Of a stretch of 64,000 bases of DNA, positions 34,821-44,743 are shown in pieces. Made by a program: the position numbers and the translations under genes. This stretch comes from Phycisphaeraceae bacterium (lineage in GTDB: Bacteria > Planctomycetota > Phycisphaerae > Phycisphaerales > UBA1924), in the NCBI GenBank assembly GCA_020639155.1, contig JACKHF010000002.1, positions 868,001 through 932,000 on the forward strand, written 5' to 3'. Every line of letters begins with the position of its first letter. Position 1 is the stretch's first letter. The notes under the pieces were generated by a model, which made no database searches, was not told the origin of the DNA, and worked only from the letters and a program-made list of their open reading frames with translations.

Positions 34821-37800
34821 ATGATCAATCAGACTAACAACGCACAATCAGGCCAGCCGCGTGCAAATCTTCGCACTGCATCGCGGCTTGCGAAAGCTGC
34901 GGGACGATTCGAAGGTCTTGATCAGCTTGAGCAGCGACTGCTGCTTGGTGGCGATCACCCGAGCTTCGGCCTTCCACTCTCGGGCATTGGTGCGACGCCA
35001 ATTACACTTACCGCGGGCGTTGGAAGTTCAACCGGCATTATCAATCCAGCGCTCGATGACGATGTCTTCCAGTTTGTTGCACCGAGCGACGATCTGGTGT
35101 CAATCTGGGCGGACACGATCAACAGCGCAAGCTCACTGAACTCTCGCGTCGAGGTATACACAGCCGACGCAACACTGGTCAGTGCAAGCTCTAACGATGG
35201 TACACTGACTGGCGGTGTCTTCACAGATGGACGTGCAGTCTTTAAAGCAGAGTCAGGCACAACCTACTACGTGCGTGTTATGTCTGACAATACAACAGGA
35301 ACCGGCTCAACAGGCGCGTACACAGTTCGAGTCAATGCGAGTGTCGCCACCATCTCGCTGGACATGAATGGGCAAAATACCACCGCCGGCAACATTGTGA
35401 CAAACGGCAATGATCGCCTTTACAAAGTCACCACCGGATCAGGCGATGAGTATAACGGCATTGCGACTCTCTATATTGGCAATGCTGGTTTGCTGGACCC
35501 CCGCCTTGACATCTACGACAGTGACGGCAACTTCATTAAGGGTGATTCACAAACTGGTCGTCTGAATGATGCGTTTGCAGTGGTTCGAAGTGATCCGGAT
35601 CTGACATACTACATCCGCATTCGTGGTGACGAGTTTGCCCTTGGATCTTCTGGATCCATCGGTGGCTTTAGCATGAATCTCGATTTTACAACGATCAACG
35701 TCCCGCTTGATCCTGTTACGCGGTACGGTACTGCCTTCCGTTCGTTTGGTGGCAGTTCTACAGGTGCTGGTGGTACGGTCACAGAGTCATTCGACTTTGT
35801 TTCGCAGGGAACTGGCTTAGGCATTCTGACCATGGTCCCACTACCTGGGCCAAATCAAATTGCTGATCCAGCTCTCCGCGTATACAACCGCGATGGCAAT
35901 CTGATCGGATTCAGTGACGATGCTTTCGGTCCGAACGCCGAAGTACAAATACAGCTTGTCGGTGGAACACAGTACTTTTTGGTCGCTGAAGACTTTGATG
36001 ATCCCACTCCCGGCGAGTTCATTCTTGTGCTCGAAGCGAACCACGCAATCACTCCATCCGGTGACAATGACGATCACGCGGATCTTCCCGACCTCACCGG
36101 AACAGCCGACGAGATACGACGCGGGTTTGAAAAGGCAACGCATGTGACATGGAGTGACCAGATCGGTAGTTCCATTCAGCCAACCACGTTGACAAATATG
36201 TCATATCTGCGCGGCAACCATAACCTCGCGGGCTCAGTGTTCGGCCAGGTCACCGGTCGCCTCCAGGAACCCGGCGACACCGACATCTTTATGTTTGTGC
36301 CGCCTGTTGACATGCTTGGCGCGTACGCTGGATTTGAGGATCCAACGGTGATGGCACCAGCTCCTGATCAGTGGGCGGACGATCTGTCTCCATCAGGACG
36401 TCTGCAACTCATCCTGAATGCTGACACTGGTTCGTTTGTCTCGTCGCCCGAGGTTCGAATTTATGATGCCGACTTCAACCTCATTGCTGACGGCACGACA
36501 CTGGTCAACCCCGTTCCGGGCTTTCCGACGCCGGCACCAACCAATGCAAACTCGATCGGATGGCTCAATCCGTCTTGGTATGAACCAGACCCTTTGAGCC
36601 CAGCTCCGATGGGTCCTGATCCATTTACGTATGCTGGCAGTGAGCCAGAAGGCCTTGAAGTTTGGGGTGGATACCCATACTTCATTGAGGTCGCTGGTCT
36701 CCAATCCGGAAGGTACGAGTTGGTGCTTGCGGTTGACGCAATGCCAGCCGACGACACAACCGGCTTGCACCCCGATCCATTCAATGATGCTTTCCGCGAT
36801 GAGTACTATGTCGAAACACTCGACCGTGGCGCATGGATTAACGCAACCAAGATTTCCCAAAATCCAACAACAGGCGATGCAAACACCATCGGTGCAATCG
36901 ACGGATTGTTTAACATCTCAGGCGGTACCGAGCGCGCGATTATGCGCACCAATGTCGGAGCATTGGGCTTCAGCAGCAATGGTTGGCAAACCATGGCTGT
37001 ACCGCTCGGTGCCGTTGGTATTCTTGAAGAGGGAACCTACAACTCAATCGAACGTATTGACGATGCAGATCTCTACAGGTTTACCGCAACTGCAAACGGT
37101 ACCGCAGAGGTTAGAGTCAACACGACCGATCTTGCGGACACTTTCCAAACAATCATTTCCGACTTCACTTTTGATCCAATGAGTCCGCCACCGATGGCCC
37201 CCACTGTGTCTACTGCGAGCAAGAGCATTCCAGGCGATGGCACATACAGCAGCTGGCTGCATTCCGGCCTTCGCATCTTCAACAATGACTTTGAGCAGAT
37301 CGCGTTCAACAACTACAACTCCACTATCGATGGCGAAACAGAGACCACAACTGTTGGTACCAACGAGCGTACCTTCTGGGGTCGCGATGCGAGCATTACG
37401 TTCAATGTGGAGGCTGGTGAAACCTATTTCATCCAGGTTGAAAGCGGCCAGTTTGCTCAGTTCCAGGCAGCACTTGCAGCGGCTGGCAATATACAGGCAA
37501 ATGCGGACTTCAGCCTTGTCGACTGGAATCACGCAACGGGTTCATATGAGTTGCTGCTCAACACAATGACGAACCTGAACTTCGACGATGACCACGAGAA
37601 TGCAAACTCTGCACAATCCACGGTCGTTCCGATAGATCTTGCAACCGGTACCGGCACCGTGTCAGGGTTTATCGACAACACGTTTGCAAATCCCGTTGAT
37701 ACCGATTCCTTCCTGCTGAAGGCAAGTGCAACAGGAGTCGCTGCTATTTCAGTCGAAACAACAAGTGGCCTACTTGTCCCGACTGTTACCGTCTATGACA

Positions 37801-40800
37801 GGGCAACAACGCAGATTGTCGCGCAAGCAAGCGCAACGAATCCCGGCATTGTCTCCGTATCGATACCTGTGAGCCAAGGCGAAGACTACTTCATCGTTGT
37901 TGGCAGCACGGGTGTCAGCGAGGGAGGATATGACCTCACCGTTTCCGGTCTCGCTGCAGAGGACGACCACGCGGACTATCTATTCTTTGGCAATGCAACC
38001 GTTATCCCGGTGCTCGATTTTGTCGGCTCTGGCTCTGAATCAGGAACAATTGAGGAGTTCGGAGATACCGACGTCTTCGTGTTTACTGCTGAAGCATTTG
38101 ATATTGCAAACATCCAGATTACCAGTCTCACTTCGGGCTTCAACCCGGCTGTTCGAATCTACGAGATTGGACTGGATACTGTTAGAACAGCCGCAACAGT
38201 AACTTTCTCAACAGCAAATCCCATTCCCCTGCAGATTGCATTTGATGAAGATGACGATGATGGCATCGCGTCAACGAGTTTCTCCATTAGTGCGCCCGAC
38301 AGGACTCCGACAACCGCCGCACAGAACAACTCTTTCAACCAGTATTACATTGTTGTATCCGGTACCGATCCGAACCAGGATCGTGGCGCGTACCAACTGC
38401 TGCTGTCACTGACACCAACAGACGATCATCCGGATGCTGGTGAATGGCAGTTCGCATCATCAGTTACCGTCGTGCCTTCCACTGGCGATGGTGATGCTGA
38501 CGGTATTATCGAGAAGGACGGCGATACCGATCTGTTCAAGTTCATCTCGCCAGCAGGCGGTGTCTCTGTGCTGAGCGTCACAAGCCCGGCCAGCAGCGTG
38601 TTGCGTCCTGCGATTCGAGTCTTTGATGCAAACCACAACCCAATTGCAGATCTGAACACGAGTGCATTCGTCAGACAAGGGCCTGACGCATCCATCTCAT
38701 CAACAACCTTTACATTCAACGTCCAGCGAAACGCAACATACTTTTTCCAGATCGAGGGTGTGTCTGGTGGTTCGTTCACTGACTCGACCGGTGCATACAC
38801 AGTCGATGTCAACACACCAACTGTGGATGACCATGCAAATATCTCAGAGTTCACACTGGCAACCGAGATCGTTCTGAATGCGACAACAGGTGATGGCCAG
38901 GGTTCGGGCATTCTTGAAGTCGGCACAGATACCGACATGTTCTACTTTGATACGCTCGTCAACTCTGCATACACACTCACAATCCTCACACCCGCAAGTG
39001 ACTTCAACCCTGTTATTCGCGTATACAACGAGTCACAGGCTCTGACCACCAATGTCACAGACGGCGGCGCTGGTGATCTTGATGGAATTCAAAATGGTGA
39101 AGTTGTCGTCTCTGTAACGCCAACAACCGTTGATGAACGTGTCTACGTCCTTGTCAGTTCAGATCAGACTCAGATCGTCACAACCGGAGCATATCTGCTG
39201 CAGGTCGAAGGTGCTGCTCCAACCGGTGGCGGCGGTGGTGGCAGTTCCGATGACCACGCAAACGCAGGTCAGTGGGCGATGGCAACAGCAATCCTGCTCT
39301 CGAACATAAATGGTGACGCGCTGGCGACCGGTCAGATCGAAACCAGTGGTGATACCGATCTGTTTACATTTACCAGTCTCGCTGCTGGCAAGGCGTTCAT
39401 TGACATCCAGGTGCCAAAGGGTTCGCTGCTCGACGCGTCTATCACGATCTTTAACAGTTCGTTCCAGCAGGTCGCGTTCGACACCGAAGGCCTCCCAGGT
39501 TCTGATGCCTACGTCACATTCAATACCGCGACGGCTGGTGCACAGTACTTTGTACTTGTAGACGGCATCGGTGCGGGCACCGGGTCATACTCCGTGCGTG
39601 TTGACACAGAGCCGGGCACCCACTATCTGTATTTCCCTGAAGGATTTGCAGCAGATCAGATAAGCGAGTTCGTCTCGATCATTAATCCGAACTCGTTCTC
39701 GGTGTCCTACACAATTACCGCATTCTTTGAGAACTCATCTCTAAGTCCCATCACTGTGGGGTCCGGCTCGATCGCAGCCGGTCACCGTAGCGGTGCCACG
39801 CTTTCCGACCGCTTCGCAGGCGGCTCCACGTCAGCCTCGCTTCCGGAGAACGCGCCATACTCACTCGTTATCAGTTCGACGGGCATGCTTGGTGCAACAT
39901 TCGCTCATTACGACTTTGGCTTGTCATTAGGTGAGAGCTTTACAGGCGAAACCTCATCGACTTGGAGCTTCGCTCAGATCGAGCGGAATCCAGGGTCGGT
40001 GAACGACTTCATCGTGTTCTTCAATCCAAATACAACCGCAGCGGTTGTCACAATGAACGTGTATACCCTTAGCGGCGTGGTGAAGTTTGCAAAGACAGCT
40101 GCACCAAACTCACGTGGCGGATGGAGCATCAACGACATCAGCGTGTTGCCCGTGGGTACGTATGGTGTGACAGTCACATCTGAAGCTGCAAACAGTTCCA
40201 ACCCGCATATTGGCGTGGTTGTCTCGCAGAGCCACTATGACACCGCTGCGAAGTCGGGATACTCACAACTGGGTGATTCGATGGGTGGAGCAACCGAAGG
40301 CGCAATCCCCGCGATTACCTTCTCCGATGATCTCATTCCCGAGATCCACATCTTCAACCCGAGCTCAAGTCCGGCCAGCGTCACGTTCAATGGTGATTAC
40401 ATCTCGTCAGGTCTGCCAAACTTTGTTCGTATCTTCAACGTCCAGCCTCGTTCTTCGCTGACGATCAGCGCATCGAATCTTGGTGTGGTGCAGAACCAGC
40501 CGATCGGTCTGACGTATTCGTCTTTGCTGCCGGTCACAGTCGATGTCATTGAAAGCCGCTCAAGCGACTCCAACGGCTCATTGGCAACAACACAACTCGC
40601 AACCGACTACTTCTTCGGTGATGGGTTCATTAACGCGGACAGTGCAGGTACAGTGTACCTTGAAACACTGAGCTTCTACAATCCGGACTCGATTGCATTA
40701 CCGGTTTCGGTCAAGCTGTACTTCTCCGATGGCGCTGAGTTCACAACAACAGTGAATGTTGGTGCCAACAGCTTTGCACAGTTGAAACTCCACGACCTGC

Positions 40801-40961
40801 AGATCTTCCAGCAACGTGGCGGGTTGAACTTCTTCAGTATAGAGACATCTGCAGCCAGACCGTTTGCCGTGAACTTCGTCCATTACGATCTGTTCCTGGG
40901 CGGCGGTTTCGGCACCTCCGGTGCTCCGCTCGGATTGCAGACAGCACTCTCAAACATCTGA
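34821..40961 (+). CDS. Giant secreted protein with PPC-type repeats and a planctomycete LEQRLLL N-terminus
   Basis: This is a 2,046-residue protein. Near the N-terminus is LEQRLLLGGD (36-45), close to the LEPR-xLL motif found at the start of giant exported proteins in planctomycetes. At least eight modules of the pre-peptidase C-terminal (PPC) type follow, each with a 'DTDxFxF' strand (for example DTDIFMFVPP, DTDLFKFISP, DTDVFVFTAE), and six of them open with DDHxD or DDHxN. From about residue 1595 a different C-terminal part has four repeats of 'FxNPNSxxxxVT' type. No catalytic motif is seen. It is probably a cell-surface adhesin or matrix protein. It starts at ATG 34821 behind GGAGAG and ends before a clear terminator. 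Confidence 0.9.
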   Translation: MINQTNNAQSGQPRANLRTASRLAKAAGRFEGLDQLEQRLLLGGDHPSFGLPLSGIGATPITLTAGVGSSTGIINPALDDDVFQFVAPSDDLVSIWADTINSASSLNSRVEVYTADATLVSASSNDGTLTGGVFTDGRAVFKAESGTTYYVRVMSDNTTGTGSTGAYTVRVNASVATISLDMNGQNTTAGNIVTNGNDRLYKVTTGSGDEYNGIATLYIGNAGLLDPRLDIYDSDGNFIKGDSQTGRLNDAFAVVRSDPDLTYYIRIRGDEFALGSSGSIGGFSMNLDFTTINVPLDPVTRYGTAFRSFGGSSTGAGGTVTESFDFVSQGTGLGILTMVPLPGPNQIADPALRVYNRDGNLIGFSDDAFGPNAEVQIQLVGGTQYFLVAEDFDDPTPGEFILVLEANHAITPSGDNDDHADLPDLTGTADEIRRGFEKATHVTWSDQIGSSIQPTTLTNMSYLRGNHNLAGSVFGQVTGRLQEPGDTDIFMFVPPVDMLGAYAGFEDPTVMAPAPDQWADDLSPSGRLQLILNADTGSFVSSPEVRIYDADFNLIADGTTLVNPVPGFPTPAPTNANSIGWLNPSWYEPDPLSPAPMGPDPFTYAGSEPEGLEVWGGYPYFIEVAGLQSGRYELVLAVDAMPADDTTGLHPDPFNDAFRDEYYVETLDRGAWINATKISQNPTTGDANTIGAIDGLFNISGGTERAIMRTNVGALGFSSNGWQTMAVPLGAVGILEEGTYNSIERIDDADLYRFTATANGTAEVRVNTTDLADTFQTIISDFTFDPMSPPPMAPTVSTASKSIPGDGTYSSWLHSGLRIFNNDFEQIAFNNYNSTIDGETETTTVGTNERTFWGRDASITFNVEAGETYFIQVESGQFAQFQAALAAAGNIQANADFSLVDWNHATGSYELLLNTMTNLNFDDDHENANSAQSTVVPIDLATGTGTVSGFIDNTFANPVDTDSFLLKASATGVAAISVETTSGLLVPTVTVYDRATTQIVAQASATNPGIVSVSIPVSQGEDYFIVVGSTGVSEGGYDLTVSGLAAEDDHADYLFFGNATVIPVLDFVGSGSESGTIEEFGDTDVFVFTAEAFDIANIQITSLTSGFNPAVRIYEIGLDTVRTAATVTFSTANPIPLQIAFDEDDDDGIASTSFSISAPDRTPTTAAQNNSFNQYYIVVSGTDPNQDRGAYQLLLSLTPTDDHPDAGEWQFASSVTVVPSTGDGDADGIIEKDGDTDLFKFISPAGGVSVLSVTSPASSVLRPAIRVFDANHNPIADLNTSAFVRQGPDASISSTTFTFNVQRNATYFFQIEGVSGGSFTDSTGAYTVDVNTPTVDDHANISEFTLATEIVLNATTGDGQGSGILEVGTDTDMFYFDTLVNSAYTLTILTPASDFNPVIRVYNESQALTTNVTDGGAGDLDGIQNGEVVVSVTPTTVDERVYVLVSSDQTQIVTTGAYLLQVEGAAPTGGGGGGSSDDHANAGQWAMATAILLSNINGDALATGQIETSGDTDLFTFTSLAAGKAFIDIQVPKGSLLDASITIFNSSFQQVAFDTEGLPGSDAYVTFNTATAGAQYFVLVDGIGAGTGSYSVRVDTEPGTHYLYFPEGFAADQISEFVSIINPNSFSVSYTITAFFENSSLSPITVGSGSIAAGHRSGATLSDRFAGGSTSASLPENAPYSLVISSTGMLGATFAHYDFGLSLGESFTGETSSTWSFAQIERNPGSVNDFIVFFNPNTTAAVVTMNVYTLSGVVKFAKTAAPNSRGGWSINDISVLPVGTYGVTVTSEAANSSNPHIGVVVSQSHYDTAAKSGYSQLGDSMGGATEGAIPAITFSDDLIPEIHIFNPSSSPASVTFNGDYISSGLPNFVRIFNVQPRSSLTISASNLGVVQNQPIGLTYSSLLPVTVDVIESRSSDSNGSLATTQLATDYFFGDGFINADSAGTVYLETLSFYNPDSIALPVSVKLYFSDGAEFTTTVNVGANSFAQLKLHDLQIFQQRGGLNFFSIETSAARPFAVNFVHYDLFLGGGFGTSGAPLGLQTALSNI

Positions 40962-40982
40962 CCCGCACACATCTGGGTATCG

Positions 40983-41016
40983 CAAGGGGCCGGTTTTCTC
41001 CAGCCCCTTGTTTTTT
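40983..41016 (+). terminator. Intrinsic terminator of the giant gene
   Basis: CAAGGGGC (40983-40990) pairs with GCCCCTTG (41003-41010) around a 12-base loop and is followed by TTTTTT (41011-41016), 22 bases after the stop codon. Confidence 0.9.
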
Positions 41017-41023
41017 CGTCCTA

Positions 41024-41458
41024 TCAAACTGACGAGCCACGCGATTGATTTTCCTGTGAATCATCCGATGAGATCGTGCTGAAGATTGAGTGCTGCTTAA
41101 GAAACGCGATCAGTTCGTGTCGCTGTTTCGACCAGAATGAATGACAGGGACACGCTCGATCGTCGGTGCATTCTGCGGTGCTGATCATGCACTGCGGTTG
41201 AATGACTGGATCATCAAGCGCGTCGCACACATCGTACAGAGTGATTGTTTCTGGTGTTTGAGCGAGTGCAACCCCACCACCAACACCTCGTTGCGTTGTC
41301 ACCACACCCTTGCGTACAAGCTTCTGAATAATCTTGCTGAGATATGGTGCTGGCACATGCGCAGCCTCTGCGAGATCCCTGACCAGCATTGCCTGATCCG
41401 GGTCTCTCGCAAGCACTGTCAGCGCTTGCGTGGCGTACATGACACTTTGTGAAAGCAC
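41024..41458 (-). CDS. Rrf2-family regulator, Fe-S type
   Basis: This is a 144-residue winged-helix regulator. The recognition region APYLSKIIQKLVRKGVV and the wing GVGGGVALA are typical of Rrf2 (IscR, NsrR, RsrR). Cys90, Cys97 and Cys103 (C-x6-C-x5-C) resemble the [Fe-S] ligand pattern of IscR/NsrR; Cys105 and Cys78 are additional. The GTG at 41458 has GAGGAG eight bases upstream. It is divergent from the cbb3 oxidase operon, so it probably controls that operon in response to oxygen, NO or cluster state. The operator is not identified. Confidence 0.88.
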   Translation of the reverse strand: MLSQSVMYATQALTVLARDPDQAMLVRDLAEAAHVPAPYLSKIIQKLVRKGVVTTQRGVGGGVALAQTPETITLYDVCDALDDPVIQPQCMISTAECTDDRACPCHSFWSKQRHELIAFLKQHSIFSTISSDDSQENQSRGSSV

Positions 41459-41524
41459 TCAACTAACTCCTCGTCTGATCGCGTCCCATATTCCGATATT
41501 TGCTGGGTATTCGTTGTGGTTTGC

Positions 41525-41553
41525 TTGACCATCGAACACGTATTGAGGATAAT
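41525..41553 (+). promoter_or_regulatory. Candidate promoter of the cbb3 operon
   Basis: TTGACC (41525-41530), a 17-base spacer, and GATAAT (41548-41553) lie 69 bases before the ccoNO ATG in the gap shared with the Rrf2 gene. This is the best sigma-70-like promoter in the window. Confidence 0.65.
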
Positions 41554-41622
41554 AAGATCTGAAGATCCTTTTGTCCACAATTGGTTCGAAAACCGTATTA
41601 TTATCGCAAAAAGGGCATTTTC

Positions 41623-43953
41623 ATGGCAATCGAAGCGACACACGACTCGATTGGGGCCCATGGCTCCACTTCAAATCCTGCTGCCGTGCATGGAATGGAT
41701 GAGTTCGTTTACAACGATGCAATCGTCCGCAAGTTTGTCGCTGCGACGATCATCTGGGGCTTGGTTGCGTTCTCTGCTGGCTTGCTCATCGCACTTCAAC
41801 TGGCGTTTCGTGAGTTCAACCTTGGACTGAAGTGGACCTCCTTTGGTCGGCTGCGCCCACTGCACACAAATGCTGCAATCTTTGCGTTTGCAGGAAACGC
41901 TATATTCGCCGCGGTCTACTACTCAACCCAGCGTCTCTGCAAGACACGTATGTGGTCTGACAAGCTCAGTCTGGCCCACTTCTGGGGCTGGCAACTCATT
42001 ATCGTGTCAGCCGCACTGACACTTCCTTTCGGCATCACGCAGGGCAAGGAGTACGCAGAACTGGAATGGCCCATTGATCTTGCAATTGCAGTCGTGTGGC
42101 TTGGATTTTTCGGTACAAACTTCCTGATGACTCTCGTCCATCGTCGTGAGCGTCATATGTATGTCGCGTTGTGGTTCTATATCGCAACCATCGTGACCGT
42201 GACAATGCTGCACGTCTTCAACAACCTCTGGATTCCTGTGGGAGCGTATCACTTCCTGACTACAGGTGAGTTCCACTCGATCGATCAACTGATGAAGTCC
42301 TACCCCGTGTACGCGGGTGTGCAGGACGCGTTCATGCAGTGGTGGTATGGTCACAATGCGGTGGCATTCTTCCTGACAACACCGTTCCTCGGGCTGATGT
42401 ACTACTTCATTCCCAAGGCCGCAGAAAAACCTGTGTATTCGTATCGTCTCAGCATTATCCACTTCTGGTCGCTGGTGTTTATCTACATCTGGGCTGGCCC
42501 CCACCATCTGCACTACACCAGTCTGCCCGCCTGGGCTTCATCGCTCGGCATGGTGTTCAGTGTGATGCTGTGGATGCCTTCGTGGGGTGGTGGTATCAAC
42601 GGTCTTCTCACACTTCGCGGATCATGGGACAAGGTGACCGCCGATCCGATTCTCAAGTTCTTTGTTGTCGGCGTCACGTTCTACATGATGTCAACATTCG
42701 AAGGACCGATGCTCTCGGTCAAGACGGTCAATGCGCTCTCACACTACACTGACTGGACAATCGCTCACGTGCATGCAGGCGCCCTTGGATGGAACGGATT
42801 TCTGACGTTCGGCATGCTGTACTGGCTCGCGCCACGCATCTTCCAAACAAAGCTGTACTCAGTAAAGCTTGCTGGCACACACTTCTGGACAGCCACCATC
42901 GGTATCCTGCTCTACATCATTCCAATCTACTGGGGTGGTATCACACAGGGCCTGATGTGGCGTGCATTCGATGAAACAGGTGCACTCGCATTCCCAAACT
43001 TTGCAGAAACAGTAAATGAGATGCATCCGTTCTACATCGCGCGTGCGATCGGTGGATCGTTGTACGTGTTCGGCGCCTGCATGGCTGCGTTCAACCTGTT
43101 TATGACGTGGCGCACACGACCCGCAACCTACGAGGAACCAGTGCAGCGTGCGGCTCCGCTCGCACGTCGTCCTGAGCCGGTCGAAGATCCTCACTCCCGC
43201 CTTACAAGTAATATCGAGATCGGGCACTGGCTCGATCGCAAGATCCAAGGGGCATGGCATCGTCGCTGGGAAGGTATGCCGAGGTTCTTTACCGTCCTTG
43301 TGCTGCTTGCCGTTGCCGCAGCATCGCTATTTGAAATCATCCCGACATTCCTTATTCGATCAAATGTGCCTTCGATCGCGAGCGTGCAGCCGTACACACC
43401 GCTCGAGCTCGCTGGACGCGATATCTACCTCGCAGAAGGCTGCTACAACTGCCATTCTCAGATGATCAGACCAATCTGGGCCGAGACGAAGCGCTATGGC
43501 GAGTATTCAAAGCCAGGCGAGTTTGTGTACGACCATCCGTTCCAATGGGGCAGTCGACGCATCGGCCCGGATCTTGCTCGTGAGGGTGGAAAGCAAAGCC
43601 ATTCGTGGCACATTGACCATCTCGATGCTCCCGCAGTTGTGACGCCACAATCCATCATGCCCTCGTACTCACACCTTCTCAGGGAAACGCTGGACTTTGA
43701 TTCCATCCAGTCGCGTGTGAATGTCATGGCGATGCTTGGAGTTCCATACGGCAACCTTGTCAAGGACAACAACGCCGTGGAAGCTGCAAAGGAGCAGGCA
43801 AAGAAGATCAATGAAGAACTTCTTGCAACCACGACCAAGTATCAGGGCATGGAAGACAAGAAAGTGATTGCCCTGGTGGCGTATCTGCAGCGGCTTGGCA
43901 CGGATATCAACAAACCCGCCCCAACATCCGAAGCAACGGAGGAAACCCAATGA
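41623..43953 (+). CDS. ccoNO: cbb3-type cytochrome c oxidase, fused CcoN-CcoO
   Basis: This 776-residue protein joins the catalytic subunit and the monohaem cytochrome subunit of the cbb3 terminal oxidase, which reduces oxygen to water with high affinity. CcoN (to about 500) has LHTNAAIFAF, WYGHNAV, GPHHLHY and IAHVHAGALGWNG, covering the haem and CuB histidines. A linker of about 60 residues and one helix follow. The CcoO part has the haem site CYNCH (Cys607, Cys610, His611) and the typical SQMIRP...EYSKPGEFVYDHPFQWGS region. The start is ATG 41623 (MAIEATHD), not the frame opening at 41581. It begins the oxidase operon. Confidence 0.95.
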   Translation: MAIEATHDSIGAHGSTSNPAAVHGMDEFVYNDAIVRKFVAATIIWGLVAFSAGLLIALQLAFREFNLGLKWTSFGRLRPLHTNAAIFAFAGNAIFAAVYYSTQRLCKTRMWSDKLSLAHFWGWQLIIVSAALTLPFGITQGKEYAELEWPIDLAIAVVWLGFFGTNFLMTLVHRRERHMYVALWFYIATIVTVTMLHVFNNLWIPVGAYHFLTTGEFHSIDQLMKSYPVYAGVQDAFMQWWYGHNAVAFFLTTPFLGLMYYFIPKAAEKPVYSYRLSIIHFWSLVFIYIWAGPHHLHYTSLPAWASSLGMVFSVMLWMPSWGGGINGLLTLRGSWDKVTADPILKFFVVGVTFYMMSTFEGPMLSVKTVNALSHYTDWTIAHVHAGALGWNGFLTFGMLYWLAPRIFQTKLYSVKLAGTHFWTATIGILLYIIPIYWGGITQGLMWRAFDETGALAFPNFAETVNEMHPFYIARAIGGSLYVFGACMAAFNLFMTWRTRPATYEEPVQRAAPLARRPEPVEDPHSRLTSNIEIGHWLDRKIQGAWHRRWEGMPRFFTVLVLLAVAAASLFEIIPTFLIRSNVPSIASVQPYTPLELAGRDIYLAEGCYNCHSQMIRPIWAETKRYGEYSKPGEFVYDHPFQWGSRRIGPDLAREGGKQSHSWHIDHLDAPAVVTPQSIMPSYSHLLRETLDFDSIQSRVNVMAMLGVPYGNLVKDNNAVEAAKEQAKKINEELLATTTKYQGMEDKKVIALVAYLQRLGTDINKPAPTSEATEETQ

Positions 43954-44138
43954 GACTCTCTGACATTATGGGAAATCTCGACCTCTCATTTTTTCCTCAA
44001 GTCGCACTCATCATCTTTCTCTGCGTGTTTGCTGCTGTGTCGATTCGGTTGATTACGAAGCGTACACGATGTGGGTACGAGGAGCTTGCGAACCTGCCGC
44101 TAGCAACTGACGACACAACCACAGGAGCCCATCAATGA
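43950..44138 (+). CDS. ccoQ: CcoQ-like small oxidase subunit
   Basis: This is a 62-residue single-helix membrane protein (FFPQVALIIFLCVFAAVSIRL) in the usual place of CcoQ/FixQ. Its ATG overlaps the ccoNO stop (ATGA), and its stop overlaps the ccoP start. CcoQ stabilises the cbb3 complex in other bacteria. Identification rests mostly on position, size and topology. Confidence 0.8.
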   Translation: MRLSDIMGNLDLSFFPQVALIIFLCVFAAVSIRLITKRTRCGYEELANLPLATDDTTTGAHQ

Positions 44139-44716
44139 CCTCACATCGTGACGAACTGCTCAACCATGAGTATGACGGGATCCGTGAGTACGACAATCCC
44201 ACCCCCGGATGGTGGCACACCCTATTTATGGGAAGCGTGTTGTTCTCGTGTTTGTACCTCTTCTTCTTTCACGTTTCACCTTTGTCGTGGTCAGTCCATG
44301 ACCAGTGGGAGAGCGCGCAGGTTGCCGAATACAAACGCATCTTCGGCGAGATCGGTGATCTTGAAGCAGATGTGCAGACTGTGCTTGAGATGAGACAGAA
44401 CGAACAGATGATGGCGGTTGCCAAGGGCATGTTTGTTGGTAACTGCTCATCCTGCCACTTTAATGAAGGCCAAGGAAACAATGGTGCAAACCTGACCGAT
44501 GACGTGTACTTGAACGTCAAGACGCTCATGGATGTGTACAGCGTCATTACGAACGGAGCAAAGTTTGGTGCAATGCCCGCGTGGGGCGAACGTCTGAACC
44601 AGAACGAGCGTGTTCTGCTCACAGCCTTTGTTGCAAATCTCCGAGGAACACATGTTCCAGGCGGACGAGCACCGGAAGGTGACCCCATCGAGCCATGGCC
44701 TGAGTTGCAGCCATAA
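44135..44716 (+). CDS. ccoP: cbb3 oxidase subunit CcoP, one-haem form
   Basis: This is a 193-residue membrane-anchored cytochrome. The N-terminal CcoP_N region is clear (LLNHEYDGIREYDNPTPGWW), followed by one helix and a single c-type haem domain: Cys104-x-x-Cys107-His108, with Met147 in GAMPAWG as likely axial ligand. Canonical CcoP has two haem domains and about 300 residues; here the second is absent and the frame is intact. It passes electrons to the CcoNO core. It overlaps ccoQ by four bases. Confidence 0.93.
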   Translation: MTSHRDELLNHEYDGIREYDNPTPGWWHTLFMGSVLFSCLYLFFFHVSPLSWSVHDQWESAQVAEYKRIFGEIGDLEADVQTVLEMRQNEQMMAVAKGMFVGNCSSCHFNEGQGNNGANLTDDVYLNVKTLMDVYSVITNGAKFGAMPAWGERLNQNERVLLTAFVANLRGTHVPGGRAPEGDPIEPWPELQP

Positions 44717-44743
44717 CGGCATGCTGCGTAGAGCGGGATCATC

